NCBI GenBank assembly: GCA_963854835.1
Contig: OY978525.1
Coordinates: 65,180,407-65,244,406, forward strand
Reading direction: 5' to 3'
DNA from: Megamerina dolium
Taxonomy: Eukaryota; Arthropoda; Insecta; Diptera; Megamerinidae
Length of the DNA: 64,000 nucleotides
Shown here: positions 10,785 through 21,975 of the stretch, piece after piece
How positions within the stretch are numbered: the stretch's first letter is position 1
Layout: each line of letters begins with the position of its first letter
Translations under genes and position numbers: made by a program
Notes under the pieces: model-generated
Told to the model about the DNA's origin: nothing
Databases searched by the model: none
What the model saw: only the letters and a program-made list of their open reading frames with translations

Positions 10785-12125
10785 GACTTCTGGGACACTG
10801 CTAACCTTCCTGATGAACTGAAAGAAGGGGTAGTCATAAAATCCCAAAGAAAGGAAACCTTTCAGAGTGTAAGAACTGGAGAGGTATCACACTGTTGAGT
10901 ATGATCAATAAGGTAATCGCGCAGATCATAAACAAAAGGCTCTCATCCGCACTTCAACCGGAGCTCAGACAGGAACAGGATGGCTTCAGGCCAAATCGTT
11001 ATTGCATTGACCACATAAACAGTCTCCGAGGCATTGTCAAACAATCAGTTGAATGGAGGTCCCCACTTTACCTTGTGTTCATTGACTTTCAAAAGGCGTT
11101 TGACACTATACACCACGGTGCTATCCGTAACGCTCTGGAATGCAAAGGAGTCCCATGCAAAATGATCGAACTCGTCGAGGCACTTTACACCGAAGCAGGT
11201 TGCCGGGTAATACACGAACAACTTCTAGGCGACAGAATAAAGATACTCGCAGGCGTACGACAGGGGTGTGTATTATCACCACTGCTTTTTAACATCGTAT
11301 TGGATACTATTATAAAGAATGCCACAAGACCTGAAAGTGGGATTACCTGGGGCCTGCGGGGTCGTCTCTCTGACCTCGATTATGCGCATGACATTTGCCT
11401 GCTATCTCACACCTACTCGGATATGGAGACAAAATTGCAACTGGTACAAGATGCCGCTGCTAAAGTCGGCTTGGCATTCAACATTCCAAAAATCAAAGCA
11501 TTGCGTATAAACATCCAAAATACGCGTGCATTCGCGATTGATGGTATCCAGCTGGAGGAGGTACATTATTTTTGCTATCTGGGTAGCATCATCTCGACGT
11601 CGGGTGGTTCGAGCGAAGACATCCAAAATCGCATCAAAAAATCAATGGTAGCATTCGGCACTCTACGTTCAATCTGGAATGCATCACACATCTCGCGGCG
11701 CACAAAATTGAAAATATTTAACTCCAATGTTAAACCATCTTTGCTGTATGTTTACGAGACGTGGAACACATCAGCGGCGGATGTAAATGCACTGCAAGAT
11801 TTTCTGGGTTAACACTATATCAAATGCTGACCTATGGAACAAGACGCAGCAAACGCCAGTACTTATTGAAATTGGGAAGAGAAAATGGAGCTGAATCAGC
11901 CATGTTGTGCGTAGACAAAGCGAAGACCTAACAAGAACCGTCATCGATTGGAACTCGCAAGGCACCCGAAGACGAGGAAGGCCGGCGAATACTTGGAGAA
12001 GACTGCTGGAGTCGGAAACCCGCGCTATGAACCTTAGCTGGAGCGAAGTTAAGAGGCTGGCACAAGAGAGATCTGAATGGAGGAAATTTGTTGTGGCCCT
12101 TTGTTCCTCCTTGGAACTATAGGAT
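10785..12125 (+). pseudogene. RTE-like LINE reverse transcriptase, broken
   Basis: The reverse transcriptase starts in frame near 10870 (CKNWRGITLLSMINKVIAQI) and runs to 11812. It shows QDGFRPNRYCIDHINSLR, FIDFQKAFDTIHHGAIRNAL, GVRQGCVLSPLLFNIVLD and the palm box LDYAHDICLLSH. The second catalytic aspartate of the usual YADD is a histidine. After a stop at 11813 the C-terminal segment resumes in other frames (11907-12122) with the TRRRGRPANTWRR motif and a Trp-rich end, as in RTE-like elements. A frameshift lies near 10840. It differs clearly from the other RTE family in this window. Confidence 0.75.
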
Positions 12126-14640
12126 TTATATATATAAAGACCCTTCAAATTAATAATGACGATAAGGGTGATTTAATACCTGAAAAATTCATAGGAAAAA
12201 ATTTTAATTCTATACTTAGTGTATTTAAAGAGTCTTTACTAAATAACTCTCCTTTCAAATATAATTTGGAATTATTTGGATAATATGTTAAACCACCTCA
12301 CGATATAATGGAGGTTAAATCTTTCCAATCAAATATGATACCTGTCCACTCTATACATGAACTGGAAAGCTCACCAAAATTACTTCATTTGGTGGTGAAT
12401 TTAAATAAGTTTGAAATAATAAGAGGTAGTAGTTTCATATCACTTCCAAAAAAATTAATTGAAAAAGAAGCGTGTGTAAATATTGAAAACGATGACGTAT
12501 TCTGCTTTAAATGGGCTATTATTGCATATTTTGCAAAATTAACAGTAAATTCGAATCGCTGCACGAATTATACAGTGAATATAAATGATTTTATTATATA
12601 TGTTAATGATCTCGAGTTGATCTTAAGTGGTATGGAGTTTCCTCTAGATTATGACATTTATTGATATTAGCATATCAGTCTTTGGATATAATGATGAAAT
12701 TGGTGATGTTTTTGGTCCAATTTACTGGACAAAGGATTCACATATAAAATATCATTCAAATCTTCTATTTATCCAACATGGCTCAATTGATAATTTCCAG
12801 TATGTATCGATCAAGAACGTGTCGCGACTTTTCCGGTCAACGATAACTGAAAATAGAAATTCAATTCATTTTTGCAATGTATGTTTACAACATTTTTCAA
12901 ACGATGAAAACTATAGTGAACATATATCCAGAGAATGTTATCAGAATGCTTGCTGAGGATAATAAATTTCTCGAATTTAGTGGTATACATCGTCAGATGG
13001 ATGTACCTTTTATAGTATATGCAGACTTTGAATGTGTATTGAAATCATGTGATGAACAGGTTTCCGGTAGAGAAAGAAACATTCAGCAGTATCTCGCTTG
13101 TGCATTTTCATATCAGATCGTATGCAATTATAAACCGAAATTGTGTAGAATGAGTACGTATGTGGGTATGGATTCCCCTAAAACTTTAATTCAAATGTTA
13201 GTTGATGATCTCACAAAAATTTTAGATGACTACATTAATGTTAACATTCCGATGAACCCTCTATCTTATGCGGAGCGAGTTTTGCATTATTCGTCTCCTG
13301 TATGTCATATTTGTGAGAAGAAATTTGTTGCGAATGAAGAGCGTCTAATGGATCATTGCTCTTTAACCGGAAAAAATCGTGGTCCAGCACATAAACAAGT
13401 TCCGAAATTTTTTCCTATATTTTTCCATAACCTCTCGGAATATGATAGGAAGCTTCAACATAAAAATGGATACGTTGAAGTAATTGCTAGAGAGAAGCAT
13501 ATTTCTCTATCATTTAAATGTAGAAACAAAAATTTATTCATGCAGATAAGATTTTTAGATTCGTTCAGATTTTTGGCTTCAAGTTTAAAAAACTTAGCTA
13601 AAAATCTCGATATTCAGATTTCCACATGGTTAGAGCAGCATATCCTAACAATGAAGAATTCGATCTAACTCGATGTAAGGGTGTATATCCTTAGAACTAT
13701 ATACAAACGGAAAAAGGTTTATATAAGAAAAATTCTTTATCTCTTTAACAGGTTCTTCGTGTTCTGAAGAGGAATACAATCACGCTGGAAAAGGTGGGTA
13801 ACGTTCGGCTGCTCTTCCTTGAAAGATTTTATGGAAATTTACTTAAAATATGATATGCTCCTCTTAACTGACGTATATGAAAACTTCAGGACAAAATGCA
13901 AGAATGTGTATAAACTTGATCCCTGTCAATACTATATGGCACCGGGTTTATCATGGGATGCAATGTTGAAGCATACCTCCATTTCATTGGAGTTGTTTAC
14001 TTTACACTCAATGCATAATTTTGTAGAGAAGGGAATTGGTGGTGGTATTTCTCAAGTTAGTAAAATACACTCGAAGGCAAACAATAAATATATGAATGAT
14101 TTCCATCCATTGAAACATCTGAATATTTAATATATTTAGATGGCAATAATCTATATGGTTGGGCAATATCACAATATCTACCAACAGATGGATTTGAGTG
14201 AGTTGCGAGCATACACCTAGTGACTCTATTGGCTACTTTTTAGATTTAAATTATCCTCTCGAGATACATGATCTCCATAACGATTTACCATTTTGTTTTG
14301 AAAATATTAACCCTCTAAATAATAAAAAAGTAAAAAAATTTATTACAAATTTAGACAATAAGGAAAACTATATAATACACTATAGGGTTTTGCAGCAGAC
14401 ATAACGAAATGGTTTAGAGTTGTTGAAAGTCCATAGGGTGTTAAAATTTAATCAATCTCCTTGGTTAAATCAGTATATTGATTTAAACAATTAGCATCGC
14501 GCCTTAGCTACAAATGAACTTAAAAAAAAACATATTCAAGATAATGAATAATGCTGCTTACGGAAAAACACTGGAAAGCGTTGAAAAACGAAATGATATA
14601 AAAATTCCAACATCTTGGGAAAGCGTTCATAAAAATGTTT
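12126..14640 (+). pseudogene. Polinton/Maverick-type protein-primed DNA polymerase B, decayed
   Basis: The family replicates linear element DNA by protein priming. In order: an N-terminal segment with LPKKLIEKEACVNIENDD and FCFKWAIIAYF (12308-12664), a Cys-His motif (FCNVCLQHFSNDENYSEH, about 12860-12920), exonuclease motif I in VPFIVYADFECVL (near 13010), a zinc motif CHICEKKF...DHCSLTGKNRG (13304-13380), exonuclease motif II FHNLSEYD (near 13425), motif III YLKYDMLLLTDVYENF (13840-13890), palm motif A YLDGNNLYGWAISQYLPT (14133-14190), VHRVLKFNQSPW (near 14430) and motif B MNNAAYGKTLESVEKR (14540-14590). At least five frame changes or stops separate these. The catalytic DTD end of the palm is missing because the sequence is cut near 14640. 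Confidence 0.8.
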
Positions 14641-14697
14641 TCAATATTTAGTATATAAGGCAATAGTTAGTTTAGTTTTTAACTTCACTTATAATAT
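14641..14697. other. Junction between Polinton remnant and solo LTR
   Basis: Short non-coding sequence ending in the ATAT duplication (14694-14697) that precedes the solo LTR. Confidence 0.5.
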
Positions 14698-15141
14698 TGT
14701 AACGAGTATCGATAGTTGATTACTCATCACTATTGTGACTGACACTATTGGCAGCATCGAAACGAATGTCAACAAAAAGAAATAAGCGATAACCAGAACA
14801 AGCCAACGAGAAAGGAAGAGAAGAATCTCGACTACGATAAAGGAAGATTCTGGGGTGTTGCCAACAGAGTATAAATAGAGCCAGTGTTGAGAACTGAGAA
14901 TAAATCGAATTCCGAACGTGACTGCGCAAACATCTATACAGAGGCAAAAGTTGCTAGTACATTAAAGTGTTATTGTAAATAGTTGATTATAAACAGAGTT
15001 GATTGTAAATAGAGTTTATTAAATAAATTGTTGCTGTATATAGTTGTATAAAATAAGTGTTGCAGTTATCATTAACAGAATCCAGTGATCGAACAAGGTA
15101 ATTCAAATAGAATTAAACGTTCACAGAATAAAAACGTAACA
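14698..15141 (+). repeat. Solo LTR of gypsy family B with ATAT duplication
   Basis: 444 bp beginning TGTAACGAGTATCGAT and ending ACGTAACA, homologous end to end with the LTRs at 21197-21648, 26904-27350 and 33377-33829. It is flanked by ATAT at 14694-14697 and 15142-15145. It contains GTATAAATAG near 14870 (TATA box) and an AATAAA signal. It is somewhat diverged from the other copies in U3 as well, so it is probably older. A solo LTR arises by recombination between the two LTRs of a full element. Confidence 0.9.
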
Positions 15142-15173
15142 ATATTTTCAATGCACGTTAGACTTTTCAAAAT

Positions 15174-15790
15174 ATGATAAACGCTTTTAATAAGTTGTAT
15201 TCTTTGTTCCACAGTGTTCTGTTCATAAGTGTCTCTTTTAAGCCCAATTTTAATCATTTGACTAAGTTACTTAAAAAAAACTTTGTCACTCTGGGAACAA
15301 TCTCTGAATTCCAGAAGAGACTATCTCTATGGTCGCAAATGAATGAGTTCCTAACTAGCAGATATGAAGTTGTAGAAAGGCTAAATTCAATTCGTCCAAC
15401 AAAAAGTAAAACAATTAATTCATCACATGACTCTACTTAAAATAAGCCAAACACTTCTTCGAGCAAATTCAACAATCGGGTTCAAATATTCGTCACAGGA
15501 CCAAGAATATCACTCACTTGTCGGTTATGCAATGTCAATCATTCAGTAAAAAATTGAACGAAATTCAAAAAACTTTCGGTACCCGACCTGATAAAGTTTG
15601 TTTGTGACAATAATTTCTGTGAGAACTGTCTCGAGTATAGTCACCGAAAAAATGATTGCAACAGTAACTACTCTTGTGTATACTGTAAAAAGAAGCATCA
15701 CTCTATGCTTCATTTGCATCCGAAATCTTAAGTTTCAATTCCAACAAGTAGTAGACCTCAAACTACTATCTCACAAACCGCTGTAGCAAC
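15174..15790 (+). pseudogene. BEL/Pao Gag remnant with zinc knuckle region
   Basis: Gag would assemble the particle and bind RNA. Seen: a capsid-like segment LWSQMNEFLTSRYEVVERLN (about 15340-15400) as in BEL Gag, then a Cys-rich segment encoded near 15590-15710 with CENCLEYSHRKNDC and a following CVYCKKKHHSMLH, the paired zinc motifs of this family. The frame changes between 15440 and 15590. Confidence 0.7.
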
Positions 15791-15865
15791 TCCAACTAAA
15801 CCAAATAAGAACTCGCCTCGAAGCAGTATTTCAGAAGATTAGCCATACTCTTCAAAATGTAAAAA

Positions 15866-17210
15866 TTGTACTCAAATGGAGTCATTATGCTCCACTGTAT
15901 CAAGCCAGGTCTTACTTCAACTGATATGATATCCATAGAACATTTGGGAGAAACGGTCAAAGTTCGTGCGTTAATAGACCAAGGATCGCAGAAAACTTTT
16001 ATCTCATCTAAAGTTCTAAAACGAATCCAACTTCCTACGGAACACTCTTTGTTCCAAATTTCAGGAATGGGCAGTAGAATAGTAATTCTACACAACTCTG
16101 CTCTTTTAGTATCTTCAAAGACTAACACAAAAATACAAGCAAAAGCCATAGTGTTGTCACAACTAACCAAACTGCTTCCAACGTTCCGTATAAAACGCTC
16201 AAACTGGCTAGAATTTGCCAATCTCGATCTGGCTGATCCAAATTGTAATATGCCAGCCCAAATATACTTGGTTATAGGAAGTGACTTAATCCTTAAGATC
16301 TTCCTCCAAGGGCTGCGCCATAGATCATGTGGGAATCTCATAGCCCAAAATACAATATTCGGCTGGATTCTCAGTGGATCGATTCCCGAGAAAGTGTCAT
16401 TATTCTCGACACAAGTGGTAAGATTACCATTCAAAGAAAATTTTACGCAAATTTAGCGTTGGGGCACACGGCACTCCAACAGTTTGTTAGTATGGAACGT
16501 AATCTCCACAGAAAAGAGAGCCTCAAACAAGTATATGATGAAGTTCTTAAAGAATATCTCACTTTTGGCCATATGGAAAGCACCAATTCGGGTGAAATCT
16601 TTTCTGATGGCAAATATTTCTCGTTTTACTTACCACATCAAGCAGTAATTCTACAAGAAAAAGTTACTACCGGCGTTCGTGTTGTCTTCAATGCTTCGAA
16701 AACGTCGAGTTCTGGTAACTCATTAAACGATGTTCTCTATACCGGTTCTCCTCTTCAACCAGATCTAATGCTTTTCATTCTCCAATGGCATTTATATCGT
16801 TTTATTTTGAATGGATATGTGCAGAAAATGTACCGATAGATTCTTCTTCACTAAGACGATCAAGACTTCCAACGAATTGCTTTTCGACTGTCGCCTGATA
16901 TCTCAGTTCAGGATTTCAAATTAAAAACCGTCACATTTAGTATAAATTATGCTCCTTACTAAGCCATCAGAACGCTCCATCAGTTGGCTAACGATGCGGA
17001 GCAATATTATCCGATATCGGCAAATGTCCTCCGTCGTCAAACTTATGCTGATGATGTTCTCTCAGCAGGTCATGACATCCAGTCCGCATGTGAAGTATTG
17101 GATCAGGTAATTCAAATCCTCGATTCCGCAGGATTTCCACTCAAAAAGTTACTGCAAATCACCGTAAAATACTCGAAGGAATCCCTGAAAACGATATCCT
17201 AGATTCTAAT
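15866..17210 (+). pseudogene. BEL/Pao protease and reverse transcriptase remnant
   Basis: Protease: VRALIDQGSQKTFISSKVL (about 15960-16020), where DQGS is the BEL-type active-site box, followed by MPAQIYLVIGSDL and NTIFGWILSG (DUF1758-like). Reverse transcriptase: YLPHQAVI then TGVRVVFNASKTSSSGNSLN and a LQPDL motif (16620-16790), a degenerate middle, then NVLRRQTYADDVLSAGHD (16984-17202) with the catalytic YADD intact. Frames change near 16410, 16840 and 16980. Confidence 0.8.
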
Positions 17211-18400
17211 TTCTCACAGTTTCACATTTCAAGTTCCACGAAAACCCTCGGAGTTCGATGGAACGCTCCCTCAGACTCATTTCATATAGTGTCATCCCAA
17301 TTTCTACATCAAATGCTACCACGAAGCGACATGTTCTCTCATCTGTCGCAAAATTTTTTGACCCGGCTCTGCTAACATTCGCAAGTCGAATTGTAGAACT
17401 GTTTTCCCTCTATCCCATGAAGAGATACAGTTTGTAAAATTCCGATTAATATCAGTAACCCAGACTCGTTACTACCTAAAAGAACGAGCTTCGCTACTCG
17501 AATCGAAGCCCATTAGCAAAAATAGCTCTCTTTTAGTGTTGAATTCCATACTAAATAAAGAAGGTATTATGAAAGTGAATGGTGGTGTCGTTCTTGCTGC
17601 ACTGAGCTACAACGAGCGTCATCGTATCATCATAATGTACAATTTATTTCGAATATATTCATACTTTGCTCCTTCACGCTGAGCAGAGCTTGATGTTTCA
17701 TGTGGTTAGAGTGGTATGTTTCTCGTCTGAAACCACAAATTAGAAAATGTATTTTTCAATGCAAAGTTTGTACTATTCACAAAGAGAAACTCGGTCTCAA
17801 ATTATAACAGCCCTTCCTCCTGAACGCTGTAACTTCTCAGTATCATTTGTCACTACTGGAATCGATTTTGCTGGACTATTTCAGATCAAAGCCTACACTT
17901 TGCGTACTTCCAACCTTCATATCGTAAAGGGGCAATTATGCTCAGATTAAACAACAGATGCGTTCCGAGCGGTATTTGTTCGATTCACTGGACGACGAGG
18001 TTTGCCAAGCAAAATTATGACAGATAATGGTAAAACATTGGCGCTCAACGATCTCTGAGCAAAGAATTCTCCAAATTTTCAAAGAAGTTTCTTTCGATAT
18101 CTCCAGCAAGCAGGTACTCAAGGACTTGACTGGAGTTTATTTTCTCCAAGTGCTCCACATATGGGTGGCTTACGGGAATCAGCTGTCAAGAGTTTTAAAA
18201 CTCATCACAAGAAGTAACCATAAGTTTACTTTTGAAGAATTTGCTACCTTGCTTACTAAGATAGAGGGTGTGCTCAACTCACGACCTCTATGTACCTTGT
18301 CTCAAAATCCTGCAGCAATGCAGACAACCCAACGTAAACACACAATTATTTCGTCAACTGCTTGGCGAGATCGGATAAGACTGCTGAGTGTGACTAACTA
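17211..18400 (+). pseudogene. BEL/Pao RNase H/linker and integrase remnant
   Basis: Just after the RT comes SSTKTLGVRWN (near 17230). Integrase is recognised from TTGIDFAGLFQIKAYT (17850-17900) and from 18027-18401, where HKFTFEEFATLLTKIEGVLN and SRPLCTLSQNP give the end of the integrase core. The sequence around 17990-18030 still encodes the SDNGKT-like stretch in another frame. The region is broken by many stops. Confidence 0.75.
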
Positions 18401-18947
18401 GGTAGTTGCAAAAAGTGTGGCCCACCATACGTTGGTGCACGTCGACGCACCGGCAGAAACAACATGACATCCACAGCTGATGAGGTAACGGAAGAGTTCC
18501 AAACCGAAGGAACTAGGAACTAGGGCGAAAAGTGCGGATAAGGCGAGAGAACTCTGCGGCGTCGAGTCGAAAAGCCGAACCATCCGAAAAATGAGCACCG
18601 GACTTCAAACAACAGGAAGACAAACTCGTAATTTGCTGGAGGCGGCAGGGAAAACTTTGGATATACTCCGGAAGGTCGCTAATGTTGCACTCGTGCAAGG
18701 GAGCCGTTATGTTTAGGCTTCCCTGTGCAAGTGCCATTTATTGCCAGCAGATGGCGCTTCTGCTTTTGCCTTTATACTTTGTCTGTATGGCGATGATGTT
18801 ATTCTTATATATTTCAAACAATTAAATAAAATTATAATCTTGAATCTATATTCTTTATCTCCAAATTTAAAAAAATCAAATCAAAATAAATGATTAAAAT
18901 TGGGCAATCAATTGACAATTCTTCCACCAGTATCAATTTTCCATGGA
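18401..18947. other. 3' region of BEL element 1, possible LTR
   Basis: Non-coding. From about 18710 the sequence TGTTTAGGCTTCCCTGTGCA begins a TG-starting block with TTTATACTTTGTCTG and an AATAAAATTATAATCTTGAA signal near 18825, which could be the 3' LTR of BEL element 1. With no second copy in the window the limits are not certain. Confidence 0.35.
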
Positions 18948-19200
18948 ATAAAAATAAATAAATAAATATGTGGCACTTAAAGCCCCAAAGGGCTCATTGG
19001 CCGAGCTTCTCTTCCATTACTGTTGTGCGTCTTAAATTTTGGACAGTATTAGAATGGACCTACTTATTTTAGCCGGTTCCGAACGGCAGAACACTTGTGA
19101 CATCACTTTTTCTGAGCTTTGTCACAGAGTTCTTTTTAGAAGCTTTTTCATGGCAAGTTGTTACTGTCGGAAGAATTGCCAATTGCTTGCCGACAGGTGG
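18948..19200 (-). mobile_element. tRNA-derived SINE, truncated minus copy (left half of head-to-head pair)
   Basis: Reverse complement of SINE positions corresponding to about 34590-34815 of the complete copy: tail rich in AAATA, the AGCCC/GGGCT stem, body and the CCACCTGTCGGC segment. It lacks the tRNA-like head. It meets the plus-strand copy at GGTGG (19196-19200), a stretch shared by both. Confidence 0.85.
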
Positions 19201-19470
19201 GTGCCGTAGCTCAGTGGTCAGTGTGTTCGCCTTCTGATCTGTAGGTCGTGGTTCAATACCCGGCTGATGCATAACAAATTTTAATATCGAAAAGATTTGC
19301 CATGGAATAGCTTCTAAAAAGAACTCTGTGACAAAGCTCAGAAAAAGTGATGTCGCAAGAGTTCTGCAATTCAGAAGCGGCTAAAAAATACCATCCAAAA
19401 TTTAACACGCATAACAGTAATGGGGCTCACTTATAAGTGCCACATATTTATTTATTTTTTAAAATTATTT
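19197..19470 (+). mobile_element. tRNA-derived SINE, plus copy (right half of head-to-head pair)
   Basis: Starts with GTGGGTGCCGTAGCTCAGTG and contains box-A-like TAGCTCAGTGG and box-B-like GTGGTTCAATACC. It ends in a (TTTA)n tail near 19440-19455. Compared with the complete SINE it lacks about 60 bp between AAAAGAT and TTGCCATG. Confidence 0.85.
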
Positions 19471-19557
19471 AAGTGAACATAAGTAATTAATTCAATTAAT
19501 AAAATAGTTATTTGAATAAACACAGTCGTTATTTAGATCAATTAAGTAGTTATTTAA

Positions 19558-19611
19558 ATGAACGTAAATAAAAAATAAATAAATATTTGGCACTTAAAAC
19601 CCCGAAGGGCT
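19558..19611 (-). mobile_element. SINE 3'-end fragment
   Basis: The AAATA-rich stretch followed by TTGGCACTTAAAACCCCGAA and GGGCT is the reverse complement of the SINE 3' end. Only about 50 bp remain. Confidence 0.7.
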
Positions 19612-19990
19612 AGCATTCGAATATTCGAATAAGTGTGCATAAAACTTGGGACACGTATCCCCAACAATTGTCTTAAATTTGCCTTAAAATTCTGCCAACT
19701 GGTATCGAGACGCTGTGGAATTGATTCTTCCCAGTCCAATTTCTGAATCCAAAGCTTCTGCAGTCGAATTTTAGCTCTGGTTACAATAAGCGATAACAAG
19801 ACAAGAGGATCAAATAGCCGCGTGGAAACTGATAATACTTTTTTTGTTGTTGCACGTAGATGGTCGAAATTGTCATCAAGCTCAAAGTGAAACAAGTCTT
19901 CCTTCGGTAACCAATTTAATCCTAATGTTTTTGTAGAGTCTGAAGTATTGCATTGAAATTGTTCTCGGGTAAGAAGCCAGAATCACACTG
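19611..19990 (-). pseudogene. BEL/Pao element 2 fragment (RT-RNase H linker)
   Basis: The minus strand encodes STKTLGLNWLPKEDLFHFEL, then LSVSTRLFDPLVLLSLIVTR, KLWIQKLDWEESIPQ and a following LLGIRVPSF segment, the conserved linker after the BEL/Pao reverse transcriptase. It covers the same part of pol as 17230-17400 of BEL element 1 but differs in sequence and lies on the opposite strand, so it is a different element. It is cut by the SINE fragment on one side and by gypsy B on the other. Confidence 0.8.
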
Positions 19991-20013
19991 TTAACCTACG
20001 ACTTACGAATGTA

Positions 20014-21146
20014 TTGTCGGAAGAGTCATGGACCACCGAACGAGTGCAAGAAGGTCAGCGGAATGACCCAGATCTCTCAAAGATCATGAAATACGTCCAG
20101 ATTGCCAAGAAATGGTTAATGAGAGCCCATGGAGATGGAAAAATCACTAATGATCTTCTAGTGGTACCCAAGGCAAGAATAGATGAAGTGATAGCTGAGT
20201 ATCACAATGCCTCCAGTGCAGGGCATTTGGGAATCACCAAAACCATCGAGAAAATAAAAAACGATTTTATTGGGTTGGATGTCATGATTATGTCGCTGAT
20301 TTCATTCGGAAGTGTAAGCAATGTGCAATGGCCAAAGGTCCCAATAAAAAAAGTCGCGGTAAGATGCATCAATACACCGTGGGTGCTCCATTTGAGCGAA
20401 TTGCTATGGACATAGCTGGACCATTTCCAATAAGCAACCCAAGACACAAGTATGTTCTGGTGGTTATGGATTACTTCAGTAAATGGCCTGAAGTATACCC
20501 CATTCCAAATCAAGAAGCTGGATTACTCGTTTTGGTGTTGTATTCCAAGAGTTATACCGTCTTTTGGGTATAAACAAAACTCGTACAACACCTTTGCATC
20601 CACAATCAGATGGCATGGTAGAACGATTTAACCGCACCTTGGAAGAATATTTGAGAAAAGTCGTAGATAAATACCTAAGAGACTGGGATGTACATATACC
20701 AATGTTCCTCATGGCATATCGTTGCGCCCAACATGATATCACGGCTACTGCACCAGCAATTAATATTTTTGGAAACGAGTTAAGACTGCCAGCTCATTTA
20801 AATTTTGGAGTCGTAACACCAACGTGATCAACCGAAGGTAACTACACTAACAAAAAGCGGGAACAGTTGGATCAGTTCATCAGAGACCGATCGCAGATGA
20901 AAAGCGATAAGATGAAGGTCATACCTGGCCTGGAAAGCAAATTCAAAAGGGTTGTATGAAGGAGAGCTTGTAATGCTTCATAATCCACAACGAAAGAAAG
21001 GCCCGTCCCCTAAACTACAGACTCTTTGGGACGGACCATATGAGATTATAGCAAAGATAAATGACGTAGTGTATCGTATTCAACGTGCCTGGAATAAAAG
21101 AGCAAAGTTTAAAGTAGTTCACTTGGAGCGACTTGCGCCATATTGA
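20014..21146 (+). pseudogene. Gypsy B3 integrase remnant
   Basis: Integrase would join the cDNA to chromosomal DNA. Seen: the zinc-binding region (VIAEYHNASSAGHLGITKTI and the following Cys pair region), the core starting FERIAMDIAGPFPI with DYFSKWPEVYPIPNQE, then TPLHPQSDGMVERFNRTLEE, AYRCAQHDITATAP, and a C-terminal GPY/F-type module (LWDGPYEIIAKINDVVYRIQ, 20952-21146) ending KVVHLERLAPY. A deletion removes the middle of the core (after NQEAGL, near 20520). Frames change near 20300, 20520 and 20830. Confidence 0.85.
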
Positions 21147-21183
21147 GCGAGAAGTATAAAAACTTGTTCGGGACGAACAAGGT

Positions 21184-21196
21184 TAAGAGGAGGCAG
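21184..21196 (+). promoter_or_regulatory. Polypurine tract of gypsy B3
   Basis: AAGAGGAGGCAG immediately precedes the 3' LTR. The same tract precedes the LTR at 33377 and, reversed, that at 27350. It primes plus-strand DNA synthesis. Confidence 0.75.
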
Positions 21197-21648
21197 TGTA
21201 ACGAGTATCGATGGTTGGTTACTCATCACTGTTGTGACTGACACGAATGTTGGCAGCATCGAAATGAATGTCAACAAACAGAAATAAGCGATAATCAGAA
21301 CAAGCCAACGAGAAAGAAAGAGAAGAATCTCGACTACGATAAAGGAAGATTCTGGGGTGTTGCCAACAGAGTATAAATAGAGCCAGTGTTGAGAAGTGAG
21401 AATCAATCTAATCCCGAACGTGATTGCGCAAACATCGATACAGAGGCAAAAGTTGCAAGTACATTAAAGTGTTATTGTAAATATTTGATTCTAAGCAGAG
21501 TTGATTGTACATAGAGTTTATTAAATAAATTGTTGCTGTATATACAATAGTTGTATAAAATAAGTGTTGCAGTTATTATTAACAGAATCCAGTGATATAA
21601 CAAGGTTAATTCAAATAGAATTAAACGCTTATAAAGAAAAACGTAACA
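21197..21648 (+). repeat. 3' LTR of gypsy B3
   Basis: 452 bp, TGTAACGAG to GTAACA. A TATA box GTATAAATAG lies near 21370 and TTAAATAAATTG near 21518. U3 appears identical to that of both LTRs of the inverted structure. The R-U5 part resembles the 33377-33829 LTR. Confidence 0.92.
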
Positions 21649-21729
21649 ATATGTATATACGGAACAATTCGGCTTTTATTCCATATAAGTTTCATAGGTT
21701 TTGAATTGTTCTTAATTTTACAAAATAAG

Positions 21730-21975
21730 CATAATTTTAACTTATTGCCTCTCGACATATTTCCCGAAATTGTGAACTACATTTATCCATACACATACCA
21801 ACATTGCTAGAAGTTGTGATATACACAATCCACATTAATATTACTTATAATTGTGGAATGCCAGAACATTGAACCAACTGAGTTGCAGGTGGGGTTGAAA
21901 AGGCTGACAAAGCACTTTCCCACACGATTTGTAGTTCTGCACTTACGTAAGCATACCTGTGTAAGCATACATATT
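21730..21975. repeat. Inverted copy of the 7200-7445 repeat
   Basis: Read in reverse complement it matches 7200-7445 over about 240 bp, with small differences and one duplicated GGTATGCTTAC. It lies between the B3 LTR and an LTR-like promoter region. Confidence 0.75.

Larger units (their letters stand above)
15146..18400 (+). mobile_element. BEL/Pao LTR retrotransposon 1, decayed
   Basis: Plus-strand order is Gag, protease, reverse transcriptase, integrase, which is the BEL/Pao order, with family-specific wording throughout. No 5' LTR or primer site was found: recognisable coding begins just after the solo LTR. Many stops and frame changes are present. Confidence 0.85.
20007..21648 (+). mobile_element. 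Gypsy family B, 5'-truncated copy (B3)
   Basis: Holds the end of RNase H/linker, integrase, polypurine tract and 3' LTR. The right flank is ATAT (21649-21652). The left end is abrupt at about 20007 against a BEL fragment. It keeps 16 bp at 20330 and about 36 bp near 20720 that both arms of the large inverted structure lack, so it comes from a different, less damaged source element. Confidence 0.9.
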
